Assembly (NCBI GenBank): GCA_031260015.1
Contig: JAIRKR010000043.1
Coordinates: 1-22,249 of the forward strand
DNA length: 22,249 bases
Source of the DNA: Puniceicoccales bacterium
GTDB lineage: Bacteria; Verrucomicrobiota; Verrucomicrobiia; Opitutales; UBA9783
Reading direction: 5' to 3'
In this document: one piece after another, positions 16,176 to 22,249 of the stretch
How positions within the stretch are numbered: position 1 is the stretch's first letter
Layout: every line of letters starts with the position of its first letter
Notes under the pieces: model-generated
The model's database searches: none
What the model was told of the DNA's origin: nothing
What the model saw: the letters and a program-made list of their open reading frames with translations, nothing else
Program-made: the position numbers and the translations under genes

Positions 16176-16398
16176 ACATTGAGGAATGCGTTTCAAAAAT
16201 ATTACAGCTAAGTAAAACCTACAAACCCAAAAAGTATCCTCTAGGATTCGAAAAGCATCTTTAGGCCAGCAATCATCCGGAAACGACAATTCAGGAAGCA
16301 CTGGCCTGGAAAACACATTCGGATACCTCCTCCCCTTCAACGTTTTTGTCGACAATATCACATTAACATGCTTTAACGATCAACACACTGGCCTGCAG
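16176..16398. other. spacer after the T3SS operon with no gene
   Basis: 223 bp between the convergent ends of sctR and the minus-strand 90-residue gene. Frames on the plus strand carry several stops and show no trace of sctS or sctT. One minus-strand open frame (16161-16361) overlaps the end of sctR and has no coding character. No clear hairpin-plus-T-run terminator was found. Confidence 0.6.
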
Positions 16399-16671
16399 CT
16401 ACCTTCGAGAAGCACTATCCTCTTCCGCTTGTTGTTTTTGTAACTCTTTAATCTGCTCTTGGGAAGAAGTGCGCATGGATCCAATCATTCTTTGAAATAA
16501 AAAACGGTTGTTGGCTTCTTTCAGTGCCTGCTTTCTATCCGACGCAGAAACAGAGGCCTGAAAATCTTCAACGTCCGCTGCATCCGCCGCCGAAGGATTG
16601 GCACTTACGACCTCTTCGGTAGTGGAGGCTGCAGGTTTTACGGAAGAAACAGAATGGATATTACTTGTCAT
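16399..16671 (-). CDS. small charged protein of unknown function beside the T3SS operon
   Basis: 90 residues, no signal peptide, no membrane segment. The N-terminal third is rich in Ser, Ala and Val (as in many T3SS-exported proteins), followed by ADVEDFQASVSASDRKQALK and a charged, Gln/Lys/Glu-rich helix to the end (EQIKELQKQQAEED). The ADVxxF-type motif vaguely recalls the start of rod-like T3SS substrates, but the operon already has a clear sctI, so this is at most a hint. It is divergent from the acyltransferase gene (42 bp between starts) and convergent with sctR. Could be an early substrate, a chaperone or unrelated. Confidence 0.6.
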   Translation of the reverse strand: MTSNIHSVSSVKPAASTTEEVVSANPSAADAADVEDFQASVSASDRKQALKEANNRFLFQRMIGSMRTSSQEQIKELQKQQAEEDSASRR

Positions 16672-16713
16672 AGGTACATTTTAATCCTAGATTGGCGTCT
16701 TATCAACGTAAAA

Positions 16714-17361
16714 ATGATGCAAGCAAAACAATTTTTTTCATCCATTGCCGACACATGGCCTTTTAAAAATATACTGCTGTTGGACATGGAACCGTGGGTA
16801 TGGTTAAAACGGCTTCCAGAAGTACTGGCAAAATTTTTTGAGCATTGCCCAACAGAAAGCAGAATTCGTTCCAGGGTACCTCCCAACTTATATATTTGCG
16901 GGGATGTGTTCATTGGAGAAAACGTAGCACTGCCCCCGTCGGGATACATCCAAGGACCTGCTTACGTTGGCGACCATTGTACCTTACGTCCAAGTGTTTA
17001 TATACGTGAGAATGTCATTGTGGGACAACATTGTGTTTTAGGTAATTCCTGCGAATTCAAACATTCTATTTTGCTAGATCACGTGCAGGTCCCTCATTTT
17101 AATTACGTCGGAGATTCCATTTTAGGGGCGTACGCGCATTTGGGAGCAGGTGCTATCTTATCCAACGTACGCTTCGACAAAAGTGAAATCCTCATCAAAG
17201 GCAGCAACAATAAAGTTTACGCAACGGGATTAAAAAAATTGGGAGCAATTATGGGAGATTATGCTGAAGTTGGATGCAACGCCGTCCTACAGCCTGGAAC
17301 TTGTTTATTTCCACACGGTAAAGTATATCCATTAAATTCCGCTAAAGGTATCATCACGTAA
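16714..17361 (+). CDS. left-handed beta-helix acyltransferase, GlmU C-terminus-like
   Basis: About 215 residues. From residue ~50 onward the sequence is hexapeptide-repeat (LbH): ICGDVFIGENVALPPSGYIQ, AYVGDHCTLRPSVYIRENVI, VGQHCVLGNSCEFKHSILL, then HFNYVGDSILGAYAHLGAGA, matching the GlmU acetyltransferase stretch (NY.GD..IG....GAG). There is no nucleotidyltransferase (pyrophosphorylase) domain, so it is not a full GlmU. It probably acylates an amino sugar or nucleotide sugar using acetyl-CoA or another acyl donor. The frame is open to 16654, overlapping the divergent gene, but the tandem ATGs at 16714 and 16717 are the likely starts. An acetyltransferase partner to the nearby sugar aminotransferase is possible but not adjacent. 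Confidence 0.8.
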   Translation: MMQAKQFFSSIADTWPFKNILLLDMEPWVWLKRLPEVLAKFFEHCPTESRIRSRVPPNLYICGDVFIGENVALPPSGYIQGPAYVGDHCTLRPSVYIRENVIVGQHCVLGNSCEFKHSILLDHVQVPHFNYVGDSILGAYAHLGAGAILSNVRFDKSEILIKGSNNKVYATGLKKLGAIMGDYAEVGCNAVLQPGTCLFPHGKVYPLNSAKGIIT

Positions 17362-17446
17362 GTTCTTGTGTGAATATTTACCAGAAAAACGTTTGCCATC
17401 GGCTTACGCCAGTGACCAGTGTTTTGTCCCTCCAGCCCCGGCAAGT

Positions 17447-17476
17447 TTGACGATTTTCCTTGCCACAGGATATAGA
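17447..17476 (+). promoter_or_regulatory. promoter of the tRNA-Val gene
   Basis: TTGACG (17447-17452) and TATAGA (17471-17476) with an 18 bp spacer. The predicted start near 17483 lies about 15 bp before the mature tRNA end, a usual distance for a short 5' leader. Confidence 0.55.
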
Positions 17477-17498
17477 TCTATACAAATTAAAATGAGTC

Positions 17499-17575
17499 GG
17501 GGGATTAGCTCAGTTGGTTAGAGCATTAGCATGACACGCTAGGGGTCATTGGTTCGAATCCAGTATCTCCCACCA
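17499..17575 (+). tRNA. tRNA-Val (anticodon GAC)
   Basis: 77 nt cloverleaf read by hand. Acceptor arms GGGGGAT and ATCTCCC pair throughout with one G-U; D-arm GCTC/GAGC with loop AGTTGGTTA; anticodon stem TTAGC/GCTAG with loop ATGACAC, placing GAC at 17533-17535; variable loop GGGTC; T-arm ATTGG-TTCGAAT-CCAGT; discriminator A and an encoded CCA at 17573-17575. It decodes GUC and GUU valine codons. A T-run follows at once (17576-17581), which may help terminate or process the transcript. Confidence 0.97.
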
Positions 17576-17592
17576 TTTTTTCTCTACTGTTT

Positions 17593-18501
17593 GTGAAATA
17601 TAAATGCATTACGTATACGTTAGGGGCCTACGGTGTTGTTTTGCTATTGGCCGCCTGTTTAAGTCCAATGGCATTTGCCTGTATCCAATATCTGAACATC
17701 CATTACACCTGCGATTTTCTAACCTATTTAGCGCATAAACCCTTCGAACAATACTTTGATCGCTGTCGACTATTTTCGGTTTTTTTAACTTTTCCAATAA
17801 TTTTACGTTACTTTAAAGTGCGTTGGACAGAACTCAAAATGCAACTTACGCTTCACGCGCTTGGAATTGGTATCAAATTCTTTGCATTAGGGGTAGGCTT
17901 ATGGCTTGGTTTCTTGGTTTTAATCGGCTACAACATAGGCTTTCCCGAATTAAAAAATACGTCCAATCCGCTGTTGCATACAATTGTATCTTCAGCAGTC
18001 GCCGGCATTTTATTAGCCTGTTTGGAAGAAATTGTTTTCAGAGGACTCCTGTTCCGATTCTTTCTTAAAAACATGTCGGAATTTTGGAGCATACATTGGA
18101 TATCCTTTACCTTCGCCTGTCTACATTTCTCAAATGTTCGCAATTTGGATGTACATTGCATTTTGGCTTTAAAAGGTTTTTACAGCGCTTTTTACTCGTT
18201 GGTTGACATTTTTACACATATTCAGTGGATTTATTTTTTTAACCTATACATTTTGAGCTGCCTGCTGTGCTTATGGGTTTTAAAATTGAAAACCCTATGG
18301 GGCGCAATTGGTTTTCACGCAGGTCTCGTCTTTACCCTAATATACGTTCGGCAGCATTATTGTTTTTCGAATGTTGCATATAACAAATGGGGTACTGGCC
18401 GCATCACGGACTCGTGGGCCGTTTTTTGTATTTTGTTTCTAATCACCATCGTTATAGGGTGCACACGGTTTCGAAGCAATTTGCCAAAACAACGAGACTG
18501 A
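17593..18501 (+). CDS. CPBP-family intramembrane metalloprotease
   Basis: 302-residue polytopic protein. The CPBP (CAAX protease and bacteriocin-processing, formerly Abi) motifs are visible: EEIVFR at ~145-150 (EExxxR), FACLH at ~174-178 (FxxxH) and GFHAGLVF with His242 as the third motif, where Asn is usual four residues after His but Val is present here. These glutamate-type membrane endopeptidases cleave within or next to membranes; targets in this organism are unknown. The start is a GTG 18 bp after the tRNA; the first hydrophobic segment begins within ~10 residues, so the next ATG (17668) would cut it. Likely cotranscribed with the MFS gene 13 bp downstream. Confidence 0.8.
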   Translation: MKYKCITYTLGAYGVVLLLAACLSPMAFACIQYLNIHYTCDFLTYLAHKPFEQYFDRCRLFSVFLTFPIILRYFKVRWTELKMQLTLHALGIGIKFFALGVGLWLGFLVLIGYNIGFPELKNTSNPLLHTIVSSAVAGILLACLEEIVFRGLLFRFFLKNMSEFWSIHWISFTFACLHFSNVRNLDVHCILALKGFYSAFYSLVDIFTHIQWIYFFNLYILSCLLCLWVLKLKTLWGAIGFHAGLVFTLIYVRQHYCFSNVAYNKWGTGRITDSWAVFCILFLITIVIGCTRFRSNLPKQRD

Positions 18502-18514
18502 TAGAGAATGTAAA

Positions 18515-19591
18515 ATGACAACGGCATGTACGTTTATAGGTTGTCTCAGTTTTTACGTTCTGAGTGCGTTAACCAACGTTATGGTACTGGGCGCTTTTAC
18601 TGAATCTTGGCTACAACATTTTCAGTGGACCCGAGAAACGCTAAGCCAAATGTACTGCTATGCCACTTTACTTGTTGCAATAACAGCCGGATTTTCGGGA
18701 GTATGCTTCGAAAAACTAAGATTTAAGAAGGTATGCTTTTTCTCCAGTTTGTGCCTGGGAAATATTTTTTTGTTCATAAGTTTTTTGCCTCCAGGCAGCC
18801 TAAATTCACTTTGCTTTACGTTATTGCTATTGGCACTGCAGTGGCTTGGACAAGGACTCCTCGTTGTGGCCTGTCGAACCACTTTAATGGCCCTTGTACC
18901 TCGCTCTCGGCAGGGAATTTTTGCAGGTGTCCAAGAATCGCTGGGGATACTTGCCGTAAGCACCTTACCCTTCATGGTTCTAAAAATGATCCATCTTTTT
19001 GCGTGGCAAACCGTATTGCGCATGGAAAGTCTCATGTACTTTTTTGCCGCACTTTTGAGTCTTATCATCAAGGATGTCCGCAAAAATATTTTCCCAAAAC
19101 AACGGATGCAAACCCCCTGGTTTTTACTAAAAACAAAAAAATTTTGGATGGTCAACGGACTCATCAATCTCCCCATTTTATTGAGCTCAGGTTACTTCTT
19201 TCACTTGGAAGCCTTATGTCAACGCTGGCACATTCGCATATATCAGTTGCAATTTTTACTTGTGCCTCAAGTTTTTGGCATTATTTGTGTCCACTTGTTG
19301 TTGGGTGTCTGGGTTGCACGTAAGGCATGGAAGTTGACACCTCTCATCGTATTGTTGGTGGGATCACAATGCATGTGTTATGCAGGTTTGCTGCATTTAT
19401 CAAGCCTTTGGGGAATAGGTTTGTACGTGGTCGGTAATGCTTTAGGCTGGGGATTTTTTGGCGTATTGATCAACGTCGTCTGGGACTATCTATACGGAGC
19501 TACCTGCAGGGATTTTTGCATGGGTTGGGCCGTTTGTCTAGGATTCATCTTTAATGCCTTGGGGCCTTTGCTATTTTCCCTAATCGTCTAA
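18515..19591 (+). CDS. major facilitator superfamily transporter
   Basis: 358-residue, very hydrophobic protein with about 10-12 predicted membrane segments and a short basic central loop (KDVRKNIFPKQRMQTPWFL, ~185-205) separating two halves, the usual MFS layout. The loop after the second membrane segment (CFEKLRFKK) is a degenerate version of the motif A region. It is shorter than a standard 12-helix MFS protein (~400). Substrate cannot be told; small PVC intracellular genomes carry several such carriers. Start ATG 18515 is preceded by AGAGAA 4-9 bp upstream. It converges on the aminotransferase gene. Confidence 0.8.
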   Translation: MTTACTFIGCLSFYVLSALTNVMVLGAFTESWLQHFQWTRETLSQMYCYATLLVAITAGFSGVCFEKLRFKKVCFFSSLCLGNIFLFISFLPPGSLNSLCFTLLLLALQWLGQGLLVVACRTTLMALVPRSRQGIFAGVQESLGILAVSTLPFMVLKMIHLFAWQTVLRMESLMYFFAALLSLIIKDVRKNIFPKQRMQTPWFLLKTKKFWMVNGLINLPILLSSGYFFHLEALCQRWHIRIYQLQFLLVPQVFGIICVHLLLGVWVARKAWKLTPLIVLLVGSQCMCYAGLLHLSSLWGIGLYVVGNALGWGFFGVLINVVWDYLYGATCRDFCMGWAVCLGFIFNALGPLLFSLIV

Positions 19592-19725
19592 CGTAATGCC
19601 TTGCGTTGGAAGCTTAGAGTTTATTTTATACCTTTTTTACACATCCCAGGCTGCCGAAAACTGCTTGTACACCTACAGATTTTTCTAGAACCATCATTTT
19701 AATCAAAGTACTCAAGTAAAACCCT
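19592..19725. other. convergent intergenic region
   Basis: 134 bp between the stops of the MFS gene and the aminotransferase gene. AACGTAA and TTGCGTT (19590-19607) can form a 7 bp stem with one G-U and a TGCC loop just at the MFS stop; T-rich stretches follow 13 bp later. This could be a weak terminator but does not meet the usual stem-plus-T-run form. Confidence 0.3.
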
Positions 19726-20850
19726 TCATTGTTTTGTAAAAAACTTGCGAATGGCTACGCACGTATATTCCAATTGTTCCGATGTTAAACCTGGAAAAAT
19801 AGGTAAACTTAAAACCTCATTGGCCAGCGCGTGAGCCCCATGGGGCGCAATACCTTTATCCGTAGATACACCTTGCATACATGCTTGTAAATCCAGCGTC
19901 TTCGGGTAATAAACAGTGCTTTCAATGCCGTATTCTTCTAAAAATGATTGCAATGCATTGCGTTGATTGTTGTGCACGCGAATAGTATATTGATTCCACG
20001 TATGATAACGATGTGGCAATTCTTGGGGGAGCGTTATAAAAGGTTCCAAAGGCCCAAGCTGCTGTTGGTAAAATTGAGCATTGCGCCGTCTCTGCTGAAT
20101 GTAATCGTTTACATGGGGTAGTTTAACGCTGAGCAATGCGGCTTGCAGGCTATCCATGCGGAAATTGCCTCCCAGATAAACATGTTCATATCGCTGAGCA
20201 GCACCATGCACACGCAGGCATCGTACTTTTTCAGCCAATTTGATATCGTTTGTGGCAACGAGGCCTCCGTCGCCAAATCCACCTAGATTTTTTGTCGGGA
20301 AGAAACTAAACGCACCGATCGTGCCCCAAGAACCTGCCTGACGCTGGTCATATTGCGCTCCTTGCGCCTGTGCAACATCCTCCACAATCCACAATTTATG
20401 CCTTTGGGCAAAGCCCTGAACAGCCTGGCAATCGCAACATTGACCAAACAAGTGTACGGAAATAATGGCTTTCGTTCTTGAGCTCACTTTTTTTTCTGCA
20501 TCCTCCACATCGATGCCAAAGTCTTCCGCACGAACATCCACCCATACGGGAGTTGCTCCCAAGCGCACCACACAACTTGCCGTTGCAAAAAAAGTAAACG
20601 AAGGACACAATATTTCGTCACCCCTCCGAACATCCAATGCCATCAAAGCGAGTAAGAGGGCATCTGACCCCGAGGATACCCCCAACGTAAATTTGCATCC
20701 CAAAAGTTGAGTCATAGCCCGTTCAAATGCCTCCACAGCGCGCCCAAGAATAAAATTACCCGAACGAATAACGGTGCTGCACGCATCCAAAAATGGGTCG
20801 TGTAAGCCTTCATGAATAGAGGATAAGTCAAACAAAGGCACACGTCGCAT
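19726..20850 (-). CDS. DegT/DnrJ/EryC1/StrS (WecE/ArnB-type) PLP sugar aminotransferase
   Basis: 374 residues, standard length. Motifs: SGSDALLLALMAL (phosphate-binding loop, ~60-72), PSFTFFATASCV, VDVRAEDFGID, VEDVAQAQGA with Asp158 that contacts the PLP pyridine, FSFFPTKNLGGFGDGG with Lys187 as the Schiff-base lysine, and GGNFRMDSLQAALL. The enzyme transfers an amino group, usually from glutamate, to a 3- or 4-keto nucleotide sugar for surface polysaccharide or glycan synthesis. QAQG replaces the more common QAHG. No other sugar-pathway gene lies next to it, but an orphan beta-helix acyltransferase is 2.4 kb away, and such pairs make N-acetylated amino sugars. Start ATG 20850 has no evident ribosome-binding site. 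Confidence 0.93.
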   Translation of the reverse strand: MRRVPLFDLSSIHEGLHDPFLDACSTVIRSGNFILGRAVEAFERAMTQLLGCKFTLGVSSGSDALLLALMALDVRRGDEILCPSFTFFATASCVVRLGATPVWVDVRAEDFGIDVEDAEKKVSSRTKAIISVHLFGQCCDCQAVQGFAQRHKLWIVEDVAQAQGAQYDQRQAGSWGTIGAFSFFPTKNLGGFGDGGLVATNDIKLAEKVRCLRVHGAAQRYEHVYLGGNFRMDSLQAALLSVKLPHVNDYIQQRRRNAQFYQQQLGPLEPFITLPQELPHRYHTWNQYTIRVHNNQRNALQSFLEEYGIESTVYYPKTLDLQACMQGVSTDKGIAPHGAHALANEVLSLPIFPGLTSEQLEYTCVAIRKFFTKQ

Positions 20851-20861
20851 ACGGACTAAAA

Positions 20862-20905
20862 TAAAATTTCAAAACGATAATACCAGCTGTTTTTTGTAAA
20901 TTTTA
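20862..20905. repeat. AT-rich imperfect inverted repeat upstream of the aminotransferase
   Basis: TAAAATTT (20862-20869) and AAATTTTA (20898-20905) are perfect inverted arms, extended by CAAAAC and GTTTTTTG with small bulges. It sits 11 bp upstream of the aminotransferase start, in its 5' region. It may be an AT-rich promoter/operator region; the stem is too AT-rich for a convincing terminator. Confidence 0.3.
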
Positions 20906-21939
20906 TGACCTCACGCATGCAAATTGTTTAACCACAATGCTGCCTGTCCCTCTCGATCAAATTCGTACGATAAATTTGTGGTCATACGTACTATTCCTAA
21001 AATACCATTAGCGAGTAAGCATTTATAACCTGTTTCATGGGATATTTGCGAACGTTCTTTCCGATTCCTCAATGTCTTGTGCTTGTCGCTTCCCAACAGA
21101 TTCAAGAATAGTATAAGAACATAGGTCTATGATGTGGACAGGGAAATGCAGTACATATCACAAATCGAAACACCACGTGTACTATTGATCACCTTGTATG
21201 TTGCAGGCATAATGGATATTTGATTTATTTTGTCTCTATAACTGACTACCACATAAGCACTTGCGAAGATATTTTTGCTTTCTAATTTTCTAATACCGCA
21301 ATGAACGCAGCGGTGTATTCATGAGTCATCCAAGAGATCATTATTCGACTTTAATGTATAACTCGGTATGCACATTTGATGCCCATCCGGTCTCGCTGTG
21401 TTCATCCCATAGCTTTACATGCTCTTTCTGGTACAATCTCAACTACCTTCTAGACTTTCATTTAATCCAATGGCATTGTATGATAATACGTGTATGCCCA
21501 TGCTAGCAGTACCCAACGCAAGGTTAAGTGTGGATTTCGGGTGTAACGGGGCAGTGCAACAACTCTTGCAATGGATACAATAGACAACGCCGCCCCATAA
21601 AATCTAACCCCATACTCACTTGTACTTTAGGTGGACTAAATCCTTCGTACATTTGGACATTGATAATCTTAATGGTTTTAAACTTCGGGAAGTTGTAGGT
21701 TCTCCAAAAATTAGGTATGAACGCATGTATCTCTCAAAGGACTGCATAAGCTTTACCGCCGTTAAGCTTACAATCAAAACAGCTTTTGCAAGATTAATTA
21801 CCTGTGTCCGTAAGGGATTGAAAACGGCACAAAGCTTTGCAAACATTTCGGTTTACGTCACGGCATTAACGATTTTACTACTATCGGTCTGAGTCCGCAA
21901 CGAACGATTTTACCACCCCAACTTTGGCTACTGCATCCG
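20906..21939. other. gene-poor region
   Basis: About 1 kb without a convincing gene. Open frames here (20911-21105 minus, 21321-21506 plus, 21620-21892 plus and its minus shadow) are short, lack ribosome-binding sites and match nothing I know. No rRNA, tRNA, tmRNA, RNase P or SRP RNA motif was recognised. The stretch reads as decayed sequence or as untranslated or regulatory DNA ahead of something beyond the window. Confidence 0.6.
20911..21105 (-). pseudogene. short open frame, possible gene fragment
   Basis: A TTG-initiated frame of 64 residues (LGSDKHKTLRNRKERSQISH to EFDREGQAALWLNNLHA). The composition is protein-like, with a basic N-terminus and a plausible C-terminal helix, but I recognise no family, and there is no ribosome-binding site. 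It lies in a gene-poor region; it may be the remnant of a longer gene. Confidence 0.2.
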
Positions 21940-22049
21940 TTTTGCCCTAGGATGAACATGCTCCAGCCGTTAAACTGCAACGCCCTAAAATCTCCAATTT
22001 TGCTCTAGAATGAATGCTCTCTGGCCATTACACTAAACGCCTTAAAAAC
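21940..22049 (+). repeat. two imperfect ~52 bp direct repeats
   Basis: Copy A (about 21940-21990) and copy B (about 21998-22049) share TTTTGC-C/T-CTAG-G/A-ATGAA at the left end, TGCTC near the middle, a GGCCATTACACT/AGCCGTTAAACT block and AACGCC-C/T-TAAAA at the right end, with a few substitutions and 2-3 small indels. AAAATCTCC follows copy A and recurs at 22066-22074, hinting at a third, mostly degraded unit. They lie just upstream of the promoter at 22095. Confidence 0.65.
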
Positions 22050-22094
22050 AAAGGATTTGTCGCCGAAAATCTCCGAAAAACCCTTAAAAAACCC

Positions 22095-22123
22095 TTGACG
22101 GAGGTAGGTGAGAAAGATACAAT
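22095..22123 (+). promoter_or_regulatory. strong sigma-70-type promoter with upstream phased A-tracts
   Basis: TTGACG (22095-22100), 17 bp spacer, TACAAT (22118-22123): five of six matches at each hexamer to the consensus. Upstream, A-tracts at 22066-22069, 22076-22080 and 22086-22091 are spaced about 10 bp apart, as in curved or UP-element DNA of strong promoters. The predicted start is near 22130, only a few bases before the octamer array. Confidence 0.6.
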
Positions 22124-22135
22124 AACTCAGCAGTG

Positions 22136-22231
22136 AAGACCTCAAGACCTCAAGACCTCAAGACCTCAAGACCTCAAGACCTCAAGACCTCAAGACCTCA
22201 AGACCTCAAGACCTCAAGACCTCAAGACCTC
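22136..22231 (+). repeat. tandem array of the octamer AAGACCTC, 12 perfect copies
   Basis: 96 bp made of 12 uninterrupted identical copies. No copy contains a stop codon on the plus strand in any frame; on the minus strand each frame is stopped every 24 bp by TGA. A GTG at 22133-22135 would read through as V followed by four copies of KTSRPQDL and then KASKCL to the window end. Because 8 is not a multiple of 3, gain or loss of one copy would shift any frame. The perfect identity means recent expansion or ongoing slippage. Confidence 0.95.
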
Positions 22232-22249
22232 AAAGCGTCTAAGTGTTTA

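Noticed and set aside
16161..16361. Minus-strand 66-residue frame after sctR.
   Set aside because: It overlaps the sctR end, lacks a ribosome-binding site and has no coding character.
16591..16610. TTGGCAC-type sequences as possible sigma-54 -24 elements (also in sctG, sucC and the MFS gene).
   Set aside because: None has the GC at the required -12 spacing, and most lie inside coding sequence.
19590..19640. Hairpin at the MFS stop as a Rho-independent terminator.
   Set aside because: The stem is short and AT-rich, and the T-rich stretch does not follow directly.
21807..21825. GTCCGTAAGGGATTGAAAAC resembles the end of some CRISPR repeats (GGGATTGAAAC).
   Set aside because: Only one copy is present, with no spacer-repeat pattern and no cas gene.
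22136..22231. Octamer array considered as a CRISPR array or iteron origin.
   Set aside because: Repeats are directly abutting with no spacers; no replication initiator gene or DnaA boxes were seen nearby.

Overview
This window looks like part of the chromosome of a host-associated bacterium of the PVC group. The main reason is a type III secretion system (T3SS) operon whose genes, small chaperones and gene order match the chlamydial (Cds) system: an FHA-domain SctD, SctE and SctG chaperones around the needle gene, and the N-O-P-Q block. A chlamydia-like lineage or a T3SS-bearing verrucomicrobial symbiont would both fit; the sequence alone does not separate them. Moderate to low GC, short spacers, gene remnants and a gene-poor 1.4 kb end point to a host-restricted, partly eroding genome.

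Layout. (1) 1-3185, minus strand: rpoN (sigma-54), sucC and the 5' part of sucD, tightly packed (rpoN overlaps sucC by 14 bp; sucC and sucD are 2 bp apart). (2) 3372-4286, plus: a secreted-type protein with the architecture of a small T3SS translocator (SctB/SseD/YopD type). (3) 4401-5929, minus: an exported protein of unknown function and, directly after it, the remnant of a tandem paralogue. (4) 5930-6323: spacer with a sigma-70-type promoter for the T3SS operon and a frameshifted remnant on the opposite strand. (5) 6324-16175, plus: sctD-E-F-G-I-J-K-L-N-O-P-Q-R, thirteen contiguous genes, many overlapping or separated by a few bases. (6) 16399-17361: a small charged protein (minus) divergent from an orphan left-handed beta-helix acyltransferase like the GlmU C-terminus (plus). 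(7) 17499-19591, plus: tRNA-Val(GAC), a CPBP-family membrane protease and an MFS transporter. (8) 19726-20850, minus: a DegT/WecE-type PLP sugar aminotransferase. (9) 20851-22249: no convincing gene; decayed-looking ORFs, two imperfect ~52 bp repeats, phased A-tracts, a strong promoter-like sequence and a 12-copy octamer array running to the window edge.

How the genes work together. The operon encodes the inner-membrane ring (SctD, SctJ), needle and rod (SctF, SctI) with chaperones (SctE, SctG), the cytoplasmic sorting platform (SctK, SctL, SctQ), the ATPase and its stalk (SctN, SctO), the needle-length/substrate switch (SctP) and the first export-gate subunit (SctR). SctS, SctT, SctU, SctV, the secretin SctC and the gatekeeper are absent and must lie elsewhere. 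In Chlamydia, J-K-L-R and D-E-F-G-I-N-O-P-Q sit in two separate loci; here they form one run, which is the most informative architectural observation in the window.
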